Shown here: positions 13,825-14,822 of the stretch, piece after piece
How positions within the stretch are numbered: position 1 is the stretch's first letter
Layout: every line of letters starts with the position of its first letter
Assembly: GCA_964597275.1 (NCBI GenBank)
Contig: CAZQXS010000093.1
Coordinates: 1-14,822 of the forward strand
Origin: UBA8110 sp964597275
GTDB taxonomy: Bacteria > SAR324 > NAC60-12
Length of the DNA: 14,822 bases
Direction of reading: 5' to 3'
Made by a program: the position numbers and the translations under genes
The notes under the pieces: generated by a model
The model's database searches: none
Seen by the model: the letters and a program-made list of their open reading frames with translations, nothing else
What the model was told of the DNA's origin: nothing

Positions 13825-14796
13825 TTAATTTCCAGCACCAAGTATGGATTCGGTCCAGGGCTTCCAAACAGCTTCGTTGTCTGCCAGCCACTTCGCACCA
13901 GCATCCGCATGAGTCATCCCGTCAGTGTCAACCAGCGCTGCCATTTGACCGATGTGCGGAGCGGTAAAGGAAAGTTTTGAAAAAGCCATGTACGCTTGTG
14001 GGTGCGTTTTAGGGAACTTGTAGTTTGCCCCTTTTTTCAACCAACCTTTGGGAGAACCACATCCGGTCGTACTTAAGTCGCCACCATCAGCAATTCTGCA
14101 GCCATCAAAATACGGCGGGAATTTAATGAAGGTAAACCCTGTCGCATCCGTAAAGTTAGGAGACCAGTTGAAGATGATCGTGCCGCGACCTTCTTTCTTC
14201 GCAGCTTTAAGTTCAGCCCACAGTGCATCAGCCGCACCAGCAAACTTAACGGTCCACTTATCATCCAGGCCTAATCCTTTAAGGCGGTTCGGCATTACAT
14301 CACCATGCCAAGTTTGAGGGCCTTCCAGCCAGCGGCCTTTGCCACCCGAATCGGGAGTTGCAAAGTTGGCGTGGCAGTCTTTCAGAGCCTCCCAGTTGGG
14401 CAGCCCCGGGCAAAGTCCCTGCTCAAGAACCCAATTAGGGAAACCCATTTCCTCGAAAGTCTCCAAGTCATGAGTTCCCGCATCAATCAGGCCACCTGTT
14501 TCCATTGCTTTGTAATAGGCATTCTGCATGGTAGACTGCCACACTTCATGCACTATTGTTAAATCACCAACACGAACAGCCTCAAAAGCGGCCTGATTGT
14601 CAATAGGCACATATTCAACATTGTTGCCCATGCTCTCAAACATTCCTCCAATAACGTGGGCCATAACAATCTGGCTTGACCAGTTCTTTATTGGAATTTT
14701 AATTGGTGCGCTACTATCTGCAACACTTGTTCCCGCACTGAATGCGAGCATGGTACCTGCCACAAGGGCACCTAGAATTTTCTTGAAAGAAAACAT
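13825..14796 (-). CDS. ABC transporter substrate-binding protein, TMAO/quaternary-amine type (TmoX/ProX-like)
   Basis: A 323-residue secreted periplasmic protein. Residues 1-26 form a Sec signal peptide (MFSFKKILGALVAGTMLAFS, cleavage probably after SVA). The OpuAC-type fold follows: KIPIKNWSSQIVMAHVIGG (33-51), FESMGNNVEYVP (53-64), HEVWQSTM (83-90), GFPNWV (118-123), GGKGRWLEGPQTWHGDVMP (151-169) and TIIFNWSPNFTD (206-217). The tryptophans at 39, 86, 122, 163 and 211 are candidates for the aromatic cage that binds a trimethylated nitrogen. Cys129/Cys141 and Cys233/Cys246 could form two disulfides. The GRWLEGPQTWHGD and GTIIFNWSPNFTDA blocks recall TMAO-binding TmoX proteins, from memory rather than a search. 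AGGAGAG (14801-14807) precedes the ATG. First gene of its operon; the promoter lies beyond the window end. Confidence 0.88.
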   Translation of the reverse strand: MFSFKKILGALVAGTMLAFSAGTSVADSSAPIKIPIKNWSSQIVMAHVIGGMFESMGNNVEYVPIDNQAAFEAVRVGDLTIVHEVWQSTMQNAYYKAMETGGLIDAGTHDLETFEEMGFPNWVLEQGLCPGLPNWEALKDCHANFATPDSGGKGRWLEGPQTWHGDVMPNRLKGLGLDDKWTVKFAGAADALWAELKAAKKEGRGTIIFNWSPNFTDATGFTFIKFPPYFDGCRIADGGDLSTTGCGSPKGWLKKGANYKFPKTHPQAYMAFSKLSFTAPHIGQMAALVDTDGMTHADAGAKWLADNEAVWKPWTESILGAGN

Positions 14797-14822
14797 ACTT
14801 CTCTCCTCAATTGAAGATTAAA

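Noticed and set aside
1..14822. Search for CRISPR arrays, tRNA genes, IS elements and replication origins
   Set aside because: No regularly spaced repeats, tRNA-like cloverleaf, transposase motifs or DnaA-box clusters were seen.

Overview
The window is bacterial DNA from a Gram-negative-type organism: it holds an ABC transporter with a Sec-exported, cysteine-bearing solute-binding protein, a glutathione-type glyoxalase I and an Lrp/AsnC regulator. The phylum cannot be fixed from sequence reading alone. There are no rRNA, tRNA, CRISPR, phage or transposase genes. Composition splits the window. Positions 1-10540 are GC-rich (40 of 60 bases are G or C at 8581-8640). The permease gene at 10541-12601 is strikingly AT-rich (12 of 60 at 11281-11340). 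The remaining transporter genes are intermediate.

Left region, 1-3271: a 2,3-diaminopropionate ammonia-lyase gene on the minus strand diverges from an ammonium transporter (amt) and a 70-residue single-span membrane protein on the plus strand. The space between them carries a 57-bp near-perfect palindrome and a good candidate sigma-54 promoter in front of amt.

Middle region, 3272-7453: a tightly packed minus-strand operon reads gloA (glyoxalase I), glxB/mgsA (class-II glutamine amidotransferase), glxC/mgsB (GXGXG beta-helix) and glxD/mgsC (FMN synthase domain). Together the last three make a glutamate-synthase-like enzyme split over three polypeptides, the architecture of N-methylglutamate synthase and of rhizobial GlxBCD. 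It diverges from a plus-strand operon: Lrp/AsnC regulator, type III glutamine synthetase-like ligase (GlnT/GmaS group), MetX-like alpha/beta hydrolase and EutQ-like cupin (to 10376).

Right region, 10411-14822: a short C-terminal gene remnant abuts a minus-strand QAT-type ABC transporter made of substrate-binding protein, ATPase and a fused double permease. The binding protein resembles TMAO/quaternary-amine binding proteins (TmoX-like, from memory of the family). A rho-independent terminator lies between the binding-protein gene and the ATPase gene.

Read together, this looks like a nitrogen/methylated-amine acquisition island. The ABC transporter could bring in a methylated amine, Amt could bring in ammonium or methylammonium, the GS-like ligase could form glutamine or gamma-glutamylmethylamide, and GlxBCD could turn that into glutamate or N-methylglutamate. 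The N-methylglutamate dehydrogenase subunits (MgdABCD) and the TMAO/TMA/DMA-degrading enzymes are not in the window, so the substrate is unproven. The hydrolase, cupin, small membrane protein and glyoxalase are the less understood parts of the cluster.
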